From CAYFLR01 sp964343805 (GTDB lineage: Bacteria > Bdellovibrionota_B > Oligoflexia > CAYFLR01): 54,940 bases of DNA. The notes under the pieces are model-generated. The model saw only the letters and a list, made by a program, of their open reading frames with translations. It searched no databases and was not told the origin of the DNA. A program made the translations under genes and the position numbers. Positions 1 to 9,079 of this stretch are shown here, in pieces. Location of the stretch: assembly GCA_964343805.1 (NCBI GenBank), contig CAYFLR010000039.1, positions 1 through 54,940 of the forward strand, written 5' to 3'. Within the stretch, counting starts at the first letter, position 1. Each line of letters opens with the position of its first letter.

Positions 1-696
1 CTCTGGGTCATCAGCATTCTCTATTTCAAATGCTATTCTACGAAGATTAGGAGCGTGCATTTCTGGTGAAAGGCCAACCCAAAGAGCAATAGAATAACCA
101 ATCACACTCCCGACTAACAAACCATAAAAATACTTAATAGGAATAAAGGGCCGGATGTAATGAATTATAAATAAAGAAGATAAGATTCCCCCAATTAGAC
201 CACCAATATGTGCGGCATTATCTATGAATGGAAGAGAGAAACCTAAAGCTATATTTAGTATAGCAATAGGTAAAAAGGAACTCTTGCGCAACCCTCTCAG
301 ACGATACTCAATTACTATTCCTAGACCAATCAATCCAAAGAGCGCTCCACTGACACCCACCGAAACCCCTTTGGCGATGACTAATGAACCAATAGATCCA
401 CTGATTCCCGATAGGAAGAAAATGGTTATATAACGCTTTGTACCTAAGATGGGCTCTAAAATCCGACCCAATACAAATAGGCCGTATCCGTTAAATAGAA
501 TATGTAAGATGTGATAATGAATAAAAAAGGCAGTGATCATGCGATAGTACTGACCTTGCCATATCCAAAAGGGATCCAAAGCACCAAAATCCACAACAGG
601 GCTCATGGATCCACCTGAAAAAATGCAGATCAAAAAGACCAGCAAATTCGAAATCAACAGAACAAATGTAACCGGAAAATGACGGCCAAATTGCAG
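1..696 (-). CDS. Rhomboid family intramembrane serine protease, partial
   Basis: This is a polytopic membrane protein whose C-terminal end runs off the left edge. Read leftward it has a first hydrophobic segment, a HILFNGYGL segment, the catalytic serine motif GVSGALFG, and the second catalytic residue in DNAAHIGGLIGG. These are the Ser-His dyad and loop motifs of rhomboid proteases, which cut substrates inside the membrane. No ATG lies near the expected start: the frame opens after an in-frame stop inside hutI, and the first plausible start is a CTG or TTG close to 696, just after the hutI stop. An internal ATG near 610 would remove the first membrane segment. It follows hutI with almost no gap, so it is probably cotranscribed with hutU-hutI, but no role in histidine breakdown is implied. 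The family call is firm; the start is uncertain. Confidence 0.85.
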   Translation of the reverse strand, partial: MQFGRHFPVTFVLLISNLLVFLICIFSGGSMSPVVDFGALDPFWIWQGQYYRMITAFFIHYHILHILFNGYGLFVLGRILEPILGTKRYITIFFLSGISGSIGSLVIAKGVSVGVSGALFGLIGLGIVIEYRLRGLRKSSFLPIAILNIALGFSLPFIDNAAHIGGLIGGILSSLFIIHYIRPFIPIKYFYGLLVGSVIGYSIALWVGLSPEMHAPNLRRIAFEIENADDPE

Positions 697-703
697 TATT
701 TTT

Positions 704-1975
704 TCAAGATGGGGAACTGTAGTTGGTAGTAATTTGATAAGGAATACCCTTTTTTATGACTTTTTTAATAAAACTTCTGCCAGCATGGTATAACAAATAG
801 GAATAAGATGGAATTTCAAATAGTGCAATATCAGCCTGCATTCCTTTTTCCAGAGTTCCTAGCTTCTCAGCCAGACCCACAGCTTTTGCCGCATTATAAG
901 TGGTTCCCACTATAACTTCATGAGGTTTCATTCTCATATGAATGGCCGCCATATTCATGACGAAAAAAAGATTATCACAAACACAAGAGCCAGGATTAAA
1001 ATCAGTGGCCACCGCCACGATACAGTTGTTTTCAATAAAATCACGAGCTTTGGTATAAGGTAATTGGCTATAATAAGAAGTACCGGGTAACATCACAGCC
1101 ACCACTTTGCTATTTGCCAACTTTTTCATCCCCTCAAGGGATGTGCATTCCAAATGATCTGCTGACAAACTTCCCATTTCAATGGCTAATTCAACGCCTC
1201 CACAGGCAGTAAACTCATCCGCATGAACCTTGGTATCCATACCTAAGTCTTTAGCTCTTTGCAAAATGGCTTTCCCTTCTTCAGCAGTATAAAATCCGTC
1301 TTCTACAAATTTATCTGCTATTCCCGCAAGGTTCTGCTCTTTTACAGCCGGCAACATCTCCTCACAAACAATATCAATATATTGCTGACGCTTCTCTTTA
1401 AACTCCTTAGGAATGGCATGAGCCCCTAAGAAAGTAGGGACGATCTCAATGGGGTGAAGTTGGGAGGCCTGTTGAATGGCTTGCAGAGACTTAAGCTCTG
1501 CTTCAACGGATAAACCATATCCACTTTTTGCTTCAGAAGTGGTTATACCTAGTGAAAACTGATGTTTAAAGGTCTCATTCGCTCTATGAGTCAATTCTTC
1601 AAGTGAGGCAGAGCGAGTATGACTCACAGAGTGCTGAATTCCTCCTCCCTCATTTGAGATTTCTAAGTAGGTTTTGCCGGCGATCTTCTGAGCAAATTCA
1701 TCCGCTCGATTACCACCAAAAACCGGATGAGTATGACAATCAATAAACCCTGGAAAAGCCACTAACCCAAAACAATCGTGACGTTCAACATCTGATCTCT
1801 GCAAAAAATCCTGATAGAAAGAATCTTCCACCTCTCCCACATGGATAATTTTCTCATCACAGACAATGTATCCCTTCTTTATTATAGACAGATCTTCTTC
1901 TGTAACCTGTCTCCCTCCCTTTTCTCTTGCTTTTTCAAGGGTCAGTATTTCGCTTAAATTATCAAGCAGAATCAT
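704..1975 (-). CDS. hutI: Imidazolonepropionase
   Basis: HutI hydrolyses 4-imidazolone-5-propanoate to N-formimino-L-glutamate, the third step of histidine degradation, in the cytoplasm. The 423-residue product has the usual family length and the amidohydrolase metal sites: DCHTHPVFGG near residue 78, HADEFTACGG in the middle, SADHLE after it, and ATDFNPGS toward the C terminus. It starts with ATG 17 bases after the end of hutU, so the two are almost certainly one transcript. hutH (histidine ammonia-lyase) is not visible in this window and must lie elsewhere if the pathway is complete. Confidence 0.95.
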   Translation of the reverse strand: MILLDNLSEILTLEKAREKGGRQVTEEDLSIIKKGYIVCDEKIIHVGEVEDSFYQDFLQRSDVERHDCFGLVAFPGFIDCHTHPVFGGNRADEFAQKIAGKTYLEISNEGGGIQHSVSHTRSASLEELTHRANETFKHQFSLGITTSEAKSGYGLSVEAELKSLQAIQQASQLHPIEIVPTFLGAHAIPKEFKEKRQQYIDIVCEEMLPAVKEQNLAGIADKFVEDGFYTAEEGKAILQRAKDLGMDTKVHADEFTACGGVELAIEMGSLSADHLECTSLEGMKKLANSKVVAVMLPGTSYYSQLPYTKARDFIENNCIVAVATDFNPGSCVCDNLFFVMNMAAIHMRMKPHEVIVGTTYNAAKAVGLAEKLGTLEKGMQADIALFEIPSYSYLLYHAGRSFIKKVIKKGIPYQITTNYSSPS

Positions 1976-1992
1976 GGAAACCTCATTAATTC

Positions 1993-3657
1993 CTAAACTG
2001 TAACGAAGGGGACTTTAACATTATGTTTGATGGCATTTTCTTTGGCCAGATCATATCCAGCGTCCGTATGACGGATGATTCCCATTCCTGGATCCGTAGT
2101 TAAAACTCTCTTTAATCTAACAGCAGCCTCTTCCGTTCCATCAGCAACAATAACCATACCAGCATGGAGAGAATATCCCATTCCTACTCCTCCACCATGA
2201 TGAAAACTCACCCAAGAAGCCCCACCAACAGCATTGATAGCAAAGTTGAGTAAAGGCCAATCTCCCACAGCATCAGATCCATCAATCATCCCTTCTGTCT
2301 CTCTATTAGGAGAAGCAACAGAACCACAGTCTAAATGGTCTCTACCTATAACAATGGGAGCCTTAACTTTTCCAGACTTAACCAGATCATTAAAAAGAAG
2401 TCCCGCTTTCTCACGATCTCCATAGCCTAGCCAACAGATTCGAGAGGGCAATCCTTGGAAGTGAATTTTCTCTTTAGCCATTTTGAGCCAATTAATAAGG
2501 GGCTTGTCCTCACTAAATAGCTCCATTAAAGCATCATCAATTGTATAAATATCTTGAGGATCACCAGACAGGGCCACCCATCTAAAAGGACCTTTTCCTT
2601 CACAAAAAAGAGGTCTTATATATTCTGGAACAAAGCCTTTAAAAGCGAAAGCGTCCTTTAAGCCCCCTTTTTCCGCTTCGGCTCGAATATTATTACCATA
2701 ATCAAATACATGACAGCCTGCTTTCTTAAAAGAAATCATAGCTTCCACATGATCCACCATAGAAGCCCGAGCTAAAGCCACATATTTTTCAGGATCTTCT
2801 TTCCTTAACACAGCAGCCTGCTCCAAAGAATGACCTTTAGGAACATAACCTATCAAAGGATCATGAGCAGAAGTTTGATCTGTCACTACATCTGGAAGAA
2901 CGCCTTTTTCAAATATTTGAGGATATATCTCAGCCGCATTACCGAGAAGACCAATGGAGAGGGCCTCTTTTTTCTCTTTGGCTTCAGCAACTTTTGCTAG
3001 TGCTTCATCCAAATCCGTCAGCATTAAATCGCAATATCCCGTATCTAAACGCTTTTTTATCCTATCTGGGTCCACTTCAACACCTAAAAAGACGGCTCCT
3101 GCCATAGTAGCAGCTAAGGGTTGAGCTCCCCCCATTCCTCCTAAACCTGCAGAAAGAATAAACTTTCCTTCGAGTCCACCTCCATAATGCTTTTGTCCAG
3201 CGGCCACAAAAGTCTCATAGGTTCCCTGTAATATCCCTTGAGACCCAATATAGATCCAGCTTCCAGCTGTCATTTGACCGAACATCATAAGACCTTTTTG
3301 ATCTAATTCCCTAAAGTGTTCCCAATTGGCCCAGTTGGGGACCAAAACGGAATTTGAAATGAGCACACGGGGAGCGTTTTCATGAGTCTTAAAAATACCT
3401 ACAGGCTTTCCTGATTGAACCAAAAGAGTTTCGTCATTATCTAAACTATGAAGTAATTCTAATATCTTATAAAGACAGTCCTTATTTCGAGCCGCCTTTC
3501 CGAGACCTCCATATACCACCAATTCTTCTGGTTTTTCTGCCACTTCCTGATTTAAATTATTCATTAAAAGGCGCATAGCAGCTTCTTGAATCCAGCCTTT
3601 ACAATGCTTTTCAGTTCCAGCAATCGCTGCATCACCTGGTTTATATTCTTCAAACAT
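1993..3657 (-). CDS. hutU: Urocanate hydratase
   Basis: HutU converts urocanate to 4-imidazolone-5-propanoate using tightly bound NAD+, the second step of histidine degradation. The 554 residues match the usual length of about 555. Visible conserved stretches include the glycine-rich NAD-binding GLGGMGGAQPLAATMAG, the QTSAHDPLIGYVP segment, and FHHGGGVGMGYSLHAGM near the C terminus. The ATG is preceded by a GAGGGGG ribosome-binding site 8-9 bases upstream. It is the first gene of a leftward group with hutI and a rhomboid protease, and is divergent from a lipoprotein gene. Confidence 0.96.
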   Translation of the reverse strand: MFEEYKPGDAAIAGTEKHCKGWIQEAAMRLLMNNLNQEVAEKPEELVVYGGLGKAARNKDCLYKILELLHSLDNDETLLVQSGKPVGIFKTHENAPRVLISNSVLVPNWANWEHFRELDQKGLMMFGQMTAGSWIYIGSQGILQGTYETFVAAGQKHYGGGLEGKFILSAGLGGMGGAQPLAATMAGAVFLGVEVDPDRIKKRLDTGYCDLMLTDLDEALAKVAEAKEKKEALSIGLLGNAAEIYPQIFEKGVLPDVVTDQTSAHDPLIGYVPKGHSLEQAAVLRKEDPEKYVALARASMVDHVEAMISFKKAGCHVFDYGNNIRAEAEKGGLKDAFAFKGFVPEYIRPLFCEGKGPFRWVALSGDPQDIYTIDDALMELFSEDKPLINWLKMAKEKIHFQGLPSRICWLGYGDREKAGLLFNDLVKSGKVKAPIVIGRDHLDCGSVASPNRETEGMIDGSDAVGDWPLLNFAINAVGGASWVSFHHGGGVGMGYSLHAGMVIVADGTEEAAVRLKRVLTTDPGMGIIRHTDAGYDLAKENAIKHNVKVPFVTV

Positions 3658-3823
3658 GTCTGTTCCCCCTCAAATCCGAGATTTATTTCCAACATCACAT
3701 AATAACCATAATTTTTTTCAATGCAATATGGAATTATCACTGCCAAAATTGATTTTTCCTTAAAGGTTCCAAAACTCTCAGCCGATAGGAAAATGACACG
3801 GATCTTTATAGGGAGAGAAATAA

Positions 3824-5098
3824 ATGAAATATTTACTCTTTATCATGCTCCTTACCAGCTGGATGGCAAATTCATGCAAAAGAGGGGATGAAATCAAAAT
3901 CAAAAGTATTATCGGAGAAGATGGAGACACCATTGTAGGAAGTCGAATTGAAGGTGAAATTTACCTTCAAGATGGCCACTATGATTACCTAGATCCTAAA
4001 TCGCCCAATTTACAAAAGGGGATCGGAAATTATTATTTCTCTATCCAGAAGGAGCGAAGAAAGGAAAATACAGGTTATTATGAGAAATTCTATCTGGTCC
4101 ACCATCTTAGCTACCTAAAGCATAAATCAATGGAACGGACGTTGAAGTTTGATACGGGAGCCTGGCATTTTGACCAAATCAAAGGCAGCAGTTTTAGCTT
4201 TGTCTATTTTGAAGGAGCTAAAATTGGTTTATTACATGAACCTCGTGTCAATTCAGCCAATATCTATAACACCACCAATAATTTGAGTCAGGAAGTATTC
4301 GCACAGCTGAATCCCAAGTTTTTAACCAACTTACACCTTTGCCAGCATCTCACTGATCTTAACTTTGCACAGCTAAGTCATCTCACTCAGACTAAAATAA
4401 GAATTACTGACTTTCTATCTTGTAATGCTACCGCCATTGGAGATTTTGTAAAAATTGAAGAGATTCCTAAATCTGATTGTGATGGTCCGGGCTGCTGTAA
4501 GGATCCAGATTCTTGTTGGAGTGATTGTTTCCCTCCATTCATCAAAGCAGGCTGTTCAGCTAGCACAATGGTCCAAGATTCGACAACAGGACAGGTAACC
4601 GAACTTCCAGGAAATGCCAATGGGGTAATCTGCGGTATCATGCCTGTAAATGACGATTTTTACTACTTCTTGCTCGATTCCAAGAGTGCTATCACCTATT
4701 TTTACAAGAGAAATGCCTTTGCTAGTGGAGATGTATGGGCTGTTTTAAGAGAACTAGAATACGGGAATGCCAGACCCTTCTCCATTATAGGGGGAACTAC
4801 TAGTTTTCCAAGTCAATCAGTTGTGAATATCTACAGTGTTCCCAAGCGAGATGATTTTGAAATGTACCTGCAGCTAAGACTGCAAATTAATAATATTCCA
4901 ATCAGCTATACCTATTTACCAGACAGCATGAAGCATCGCCAAAAGCACCTATTAGGAACTGTCTATCGCACCAATACAAGAAATAACCAGAAAGTGAATA
5001 TGCTTTTCATGTGTCAGGGTAATTATGATTATCAATGTGATCTAGATTTCCAAAAACATAAGATAATTTTAAGATTTGAGGATTATCGCTCAAGGTAA
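3824..5098 (+). CDS. Cysteine-rich predicted lipoprotein, unknown function
   Basis: I do not recognise a family for this 424-residue protein. It begins with a short hydrophobic signal sequence ending in a lipobox-like SWMANSC, so it is probably a lipoprotein anchored at residue 18. Most of the chain is polar and beta-like. In the middle, residues of about 218-245 hold a cluster of eight cysteines (pattern CDGPGCCKDPDSCWSDC, then another C after about nine residues), which suggests disulfides or a metal site outside the cytoplasm. A purine-rich AGGGAGAG sits just before the ATG. A second lipoprotein gene follows after 33 bases in the same direction, and rsmE comes next, so the pair may be cotranscribed. 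Confidence 0.8.
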   Translation: MKYLLFIMLLTSWMANSCKRGDEIKIKSIIGEDGDTIVGSRIEGEIYLQDGHYDYLDPKSPNLQKGIGNYYFSIQKERRKENTGYYEKFYLVHHLSYLKHKSMERTLKFDTGAWHFDQIKGSSFSFVYFEGAKIGLLHEPRVNSANIYNTTNNLSQEVFAQLNPKFLTNLHLCQHLTDLNFAQLSHLTQTKIRITDFLSCNATAIGDFVKIEEIPKSDCDGPGCCKDPDSCWSDCFPPFIKAGCSASTMVQDSTTGQVTELPGNANGVICGIMPVNDDFYYFLLDSKSAITYFYKRNAFASGDVWAVLRELEYGNARPFSIIGGTTSFPSQSVVNIYSVPKRDDFEMYLQLRLQINNIPISYTYLPDSMKHRQKHLLGTVYRTNTRNNQKVNMLFMCQGNYDYQCDLDFQKHKIILRFEDYRSR

Positions 5099-5131
5099 GT
5101 TCATTCATTCTATTAGGGGGGAAATACTCTC

Positions 5132-5725
5132 GTGAATAAAATAATTTTTATAAAATCAATTATAGTCACCTTGACCCTATTTGCACTCATTTCCTGTAAA
5201 GATGAAGTTAGCACGAATCGAGAGGTGGAAACACCGCAGAATGAGCCAACAGTAGAAACTCCTTCAACTCAACTTAAAGAAACACAAACTATCCATACCC
5301 CCCAACTTCCAAATGTCCCTGATAAAGCAGAACCTAGTATTAGTACAACTCCAGGCTCCACTGTCAGTGCTCCAAAAAAAGAAATCGTTCCTGTAAGCGC
5401 AGTTGATAAACCAAGTATTTATAATCATTGGAAACTAAAAGACGATGAAATAATTTTAGAATTAAGATATAACCCCCTTGGTTTTACAGAGTTTTTTCAA
5501 ACTTGCACCGGAACTCAAAACAAAGAACAGTTTGTAACACTATCAGGTCGAGCTCAAATTGACAGTGCGAAAGAGGAAATCGCTTTTCAAATCGTGAAGC
5601 CTGAATTTAAGTCTCACTCAGGAATTGACAGCTCTATTTGCTCCAAAAAGCTATCAGGGAGTTTTCCCTACTTTCTGACTGATAAATCGTTGCAAATAGG
5701 ATCTTTAAAATTCTTACTTGAATAA
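5132..5725 (+). CDS. Predicted lipoprotein with a Pro/Thr-rich linker
   Basis: This is an uncharacterised 197-residue protein. The N terminus is a signal sequence with the lipobox LFALISC (Cys 22). Residues of about 25-95 are rich in Pro, Thr, Glu and Ser and look unstructured, and a compact domain of about 100 residues with two or three cysteines follows. It starts with GTG, supported by the strong AGGGGGG ribosome-binding site about 10 bases upstream. It sits 33 bases after another lipoprotein gene and 6 bases before rsmE. A long disordered tether before a small domain is typical of outer-membrane lipoproteins that reach into the periplasm or the cell surface. Confidence 0.8.
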   Translation: MNKIIFIKSIIVTLTLFALISCKDEVSTNREVETPQNEPTVETPSTQLKETQTIHTPQLPNVPDKAEPSISTTPGSTVSAPKKEIVPVSAVDKPSIYNHWKLKDDEIILELRYNPLGFTEFFQTCTGTQNKEQFVTLSGRAQIDSAKEEIAFQIVKPEFKSHSGIDSSICSKKLSGSFPYFLTDKSLQIGSLKFLLE

Positions 5726-5731
5726 AAGAAT

Positions 5732-6460
5732 ATGCACTACTACGCACCTATTACTAAAGATCAAAAACAATTCACCCTTACAAAAGAACAGTTTCATCAT
5801 ATTAGTAGAGTAAAACGCCTGAAAAATGGAGATTTAATTACCTTCATCAATGGTAAGGGGTCTATTTTTCAAGGAAAACTCACATCAAAAGATAAGGCCG
5901 GGACAATTCATGATATTGAACTCATAGAAGAAAGATCATCATCTATCAAAATAAATCTCTGGCAAAGTAATCCCAAAAAGGGTCTCCTAGAACAAATAAT
6001 TCAAAAAACCACTGAGCTGGGTATCACATCCATCACACCAATTATTACTGAAAGAACTGTTGCTAATCCAAAGAAGAGAGAGTCAAACCTGAAAGAAAGA
6101 TATGAAAAAGTAATTGTGGAAGCATGTAAACAATCTGAAAACCCTCTCTTTCCTATTATAAATGAGGTTCAATCTTTCAATGAAATTATGGAAAAAGTAA
6201 AGCCCTCCTCTGAAAAGTACTTCTTTCTTTCTCCAACAGGTCATATGAATATAAAAAACTATGCAGAAGACTTAGTTAAAGATCCTTCAACGAAAGAAAT
6301 AAATTATATAATTGGGCCAGAAGGTGGATTTTGTGATAAGGAAGTGACATTAATGAAAAATAAGGGTTTTTCAGATGTCTCTTATGGCAAAACTATCCTA
6401 AGAACCGAAACCGCAGCCATTGCCGTAATGGCAATTCTACGTTACCATTTTCTCCTGTAA
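5732..6460 (+). CDS. rsmE: 16S rRNA (uracil(1498)-N(3))-methyltransferase
   Basis: RsmE methylates N3 of U1498 in 16S rRNA with S-adenosylmethionine. The 242 residues match the family length. An N-terminal PUA-like part (HHISRVKRLKNGD) is followed by a SPOUT-class knotted methyltransferase domain with KTTELGITSITPI, the cofactor motif IIGPEGGF near residue 195, and the C-terminal LRTETAAIAVMAIL. It starts with ATG 6 bases after the preceding lipoprotein gene, so translation is probably coupled. It is a housekeeping gene in a run of otherwise membrane-related genes. Confidence 0.95.
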   Translation: MHYYAPITKDQKQFTLTKEQFHHISRVKRLKNGDLITFINGKGSIFQGKLTSKDKAGTIHDIELIEERSSSIKINLWQSNPKKGLLEQIIQKTTELGITSITPIITERTVANPKKRESNLKERYEKVIVEACKQSENPLFPIINEVQSFNEIMEKVKPSSEKYFFLSPTGHMNIKNYAEDLVKDPSTKEINYIIGPEGGFCDKEVTLMKNKGFSDVSYGKTILRTETAAIAVMAILRYHFLL

Positions 6461-6526
6461 AATTTGCATTTTTCTTCAATTTTAGTTAAATTACATAGGA
6501 TAATCAAACTAACTGGAGTGTTTATT

Positions 6527-7429
6527 ATGGCTAATAACATGGATTCTTTTGATAAGTATATCTCCACCCTCTCTTTTTCTCCCATATCTAAAGGTCTAGG
6601 ATTCAATAAAAACCAAAAAGCCATTGCTAAAGCAGAGTTAGACAAACACGGAGAGAGATTAATCGATGATGGAGAAGAAAACTGGGACCCTGGTTATCGT
6701 CCCATTTTTTTGGATTCTCAAAAAAATAGAGCCATTTTAAATAAAGCTAAGGATAAAAGAACTCGAACTATTTTAGATAGTCATGTCCCTAAAACTATTC
6801 CTACTATCAGAACTCCGGCAACGAAAAATAAGCCTAAACCACTGATAAAAAAGCTATCTGCAAAGACTGAACGTAAGAAAGTTACTCCCAAAAAGGACTT
6901 TATAAAAAAGACAGAAGAAAACCTCCGACAAAATCTGGTATCAGCTCCTGCAAATCATACCGGCGCTAATCCTATTTACCGTTTAATAGCCTTTGTTCTT
7001 GATGCCACCATTGTTCTAGGGTTCTTTTCAGTCTCCATGGTGGTTTCAATCCTTTATCTCCGATATAATTTTGATTTGAATTTCACCCCTTTTGATTTAT
7101 TGGTCCCCTACTTCGCAGCAGAACATATTGTCCCTAACTTTAGAATTCTCATGGAAAATAATTTAACCATTCTGGCTATCATATTTGGGATGCTTCTTTC
7201 TCTTCTCTATATTGTCTTTTTCTCAACCACTCTGGGAGCTACTCCCGGTAAGATATTCTTTAATATGAAGCCCGTCCAAGCAAATGGAGAAAGTTTAACC
7301 ATCAGTAAGATCATTACTCACTCCATCTGCTTCGTTATATTCCTACCAACAGCTCTTTTTTCCTTTCTCAGCAAAGATGGCCAGACTTTTTACGACAAAC
7401 TCAGTAAGGTTTATGTTGTCAAATCGTAA
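6527..7429 (+). CDS. RDD family membrane protein with long charged N terminus
   Basis: The C-terminal 140 residues form an RDD-type membrane domain: a helix beginning YRLIAFVLDATIVLGFF (the conserved Arg-Asp pair appears as R...D), a second helix around LAIIFGMLLSLLYIVFF, the loop TTLGATPGKIFFNMK, and a last helix. RDD proteins are small membrane proteins, some tied to ion transport, and the substrate here is unknown. The first 160 residues are hydrophilic and Lys-rich with no recognised domain. I chose the ATG at 6527 because a GGAG lies 9 bases upstream. An in-frame start at 6464 would add 21 residues but has no good ribosome-binding site. Confidence 0.8.
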   Translation: MANNMDSFDKYISTLSFSPISKGLGFNKNQKAIAKAELDKHGERLIDDGEENWDPGYRPIFLDSQKNRAILNKAKDKRTRTILDSHVPKTIPTIRTPATKNKPKPLIKKLSAKTERKKVTPKKDFIKKTEENLRQNLVSAPANHTGANPIYRLIAFVLDATIVLGFFSVSMVVSILYLRYNFDLNFTPFDLLVPYFAAEHIVPNFRILMENNLTILAIIFGMLLSLLYIVFFSTTLGATPGKIFFNMKPVQANGESLTISKIITHSICFVIFLPTALFSFLSKDGQTFYDKLSKVYVVKS

Positions 7430-7474
7430 TTGAATCTGTAGTATTGCGCCAGATTTTGTACCTGGAGAATAACA

Positions 7475-8167
7475 ATGAAGTGGTCCGCAGATTCGGCAAA
7501 CAATTTTATCCGCTATTTCAAGTTTTCAAAAAGAATGGGAATTGGTTTCCTATTTATCACTCTATTTTTTCTTATGTCCGCTCCCACCTACACCTCATTC
7601 CTAATCGGAATCATTGTAGCTGCTTTGGGTGAATCTATTCGTGTTTGGGCAGCTGGATATATTCATAAAAGATCCATTTTGACCACGGCCGGTCCCTATG
7701 CGCACACCCGGAATCCTCTTTATTTTGGTAGCTTTCTTATAGGATGCGGTCTCTCTATCGTATCTAATAATGTTTACCTTTTTAGTGTGTTCTTATGGGC
7801 TTATGCCACTATCTATACCAAGACCATGGAAAGAGAAGAGGACTTTTTACTTAAAGAGTTTGGGAAAGACTTCGAAGGTTATAAATACTCAGTCCCTCTC
7901 TTTTTCCCTCAAATTTCATCTCGGGGAATTCCTAATGAACACCAATTGAGATTCTCTTGGAAACACTCACTCTCTTTCTCAAAAAACTCAGAAATTGAAG
8001 GTGTTCTTGGCTTTATTACTTGTACTCTCCTCTTTTACGGATTGATCGTTTACTCTCCAGCAATCCATTTAAAGTATTCATATTTAGTGACTGTAATTCT
8101 TTTTCTTTGTATCAGATGGGGCTACTATTACCATCGAATGAACAAAAAAGATGTCGCTACTCAGTAG
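7475..8167 (+). CDS. Isoprenylcysteine methyltransferase-like (ICMT/PEMT) membrane protein
   Basis: This is a 230-residue integral membrane protein of the ICMT / phospholipid methyltransferase type. The diagnostic part is GPYAHTRNPLYFGSFLIGCG at about residues 70-90, followed by an EREEDFLLKEFGKDFEGYK stretch resembling the conserved cofactor-side Glu-Glu motif. Such bacterial enzymes methylate small lipids or carboxyl groups with S-adenosylmethionine, and the substrate cannot be read from sequence. A CTGGAG ribosome-binding site precedes the ATG at the right distance. The gene overlaps the start of the next gene by 17 bases, which implies translational coupling. The C-terminal 70 residues contain two more hydrophobic segments of unknown role. 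Confidence 0.8.
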   Translation: MKWSADSANNFIRYFKFSKRMGIGFLFITLFFLMSAPTYTSFLIGIIVAALGESIRVWAAGYIHKRSILTTAGPYAHTRNPLYFGSFLIGCGLSIVSNNVYLFSVFLWAYATIYTKTMEREEDFLLKEFGKDFEGYKYSVPLFFPQISSRGIPNEHQLRFSWKHSLSFSKNSEIEGVLGFITCTLLFYGLIVYSPAIHLKYSYLVTVILFLCIRWGYYYHRMNKKDVATQ

Positions 8168-9071
8168 GTTTCATGGGTTCTTATTAATTCTATTTATCTC
8201 TTTTCAACCCGTAAAAGCAGAAGAATCTGCTAAAAAAAGCTTAGTTATTTTTCCCATAGCATCTCTCTTTCTACCAGGATTGGACCAATGGCTGGAGGGA
8301 GAATTTATGGCGGCCGCCCTCTACTCTTCCATCGGGGCAGGTGCTTATTATTACTCCCAAACCCAAGAAGCGGTTATAAGTAACAAGCTCAAAGAAGATG
8401 AATCCCCTCTGTTTTCAAATGACGAAGGTATAAGAACCTATGCCATTAGTAATCAGCTGAGATTTACAGCAGGCTGTTTTAGCAGTTATCATAGTTTTCA
8501 AACCGCCGTGGAAAGCTGGAAAGGAGCTGGTGAATTTAAATTTCTGAAATCGCCTGACACCCCCCAATCCCTTTTAATTGCTCCCTTCAATTACTCTTTT
8601 CTAAGCAGATGGACCACCATCGTTCCCTTTTTCCTTGGTGCTACTTTTACCAGCACATTCTATTTATTAAGACAAATGGCTCCAGATAACTTTCGCCCCT
8701 TTACTACTTCTGACCTTTTTTTCTCTACTGCCTTTTCATTCAATGCAGCCACAGGAGAAGAAGCCCTCTTTCGTGGTTATTTAATGCCTCTATTCCAACA
8801 TTACTTTGATAATTCCTTTGTCAGTATAACTCTGTCTGCCTCTTTATTTGCCGCAGCTCATCTTGGCGATATAGAAATTCCTTGGTTTCAATTCGTTATG
8901 GGTATCTATGAAGGGTGGGTTACCAAGAGAAATGGATGGTCTATTAGTGAGAGTATTTTTCATCATTTCTGGTGGGACTTTTTCATTTTTACATCAGTTT
9001 ATTTAATCTCGGAAGAGAAGGAATTATCAAAAGAAATGGTTTTCTATTATCCCATTTCCTTTAAGTTTTAG
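8151..9071 (+). CDS. CPBP-family intramembrane metalloprotease
   Basis: This 306-residue membrane protein carries the three motifs of the CPBP (CAAX protease / Abi) family: GEEALFRGYL near residue 201, SLFAAAHLGD near residue 230, and HHFWWDFF near residue 264. The Glu-Glu-x-x-x-Arg and His residues bind a metal inside the membrane. The N terminus looks like a signal sequence ending KAEE, and hydrophobic segments flank the motifs. It overlaps the ICMT-like gene by 17 bases. Pairing a CAAX-type protease homologue with an ICMT homologue is suggestive of joint processing of a modified protein, but this is inference. It ends 8 bases from the convergent ABC permease gene, with no clear terminator between them. 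Confidence 0.85.
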   Translation: MSLLSRFHGFLLILFISFQPVKAEESAKKSLVIFPIASLFLPGLDQWLEGEFMAAALYSSIGAGAYYYSQTQEAVISNKLKEDESPLFSNDEGIRTYAISNQLRFTAGCFSSYHSFQTAVESWKGAGEFKFLKSPDTPQSLLIAPFNYSFLSRWTTIVPFFLGATFTSTFYLLRQMAPDNFRPFTTSDLFFSTAFSFNAATGEEALFRGYLMPLFQHYFDNSFVSITLSASLFAAAHLGDIEIPWFQFVMGIYEGWVTKRNGWSISESIFHHFWWDFFIFTSVYLISEEKELSKEMVFYYPISFKF

Positions 9072-9079
9072 AATTCAGG

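Noticed and set aside
3658..3823. Promoters in the hutU/lipoprotein divergent spacer
   Set aside because: Candidates such as TTGCAT with TATTAT 16 bases on had too few matches in the -35 to support a call.
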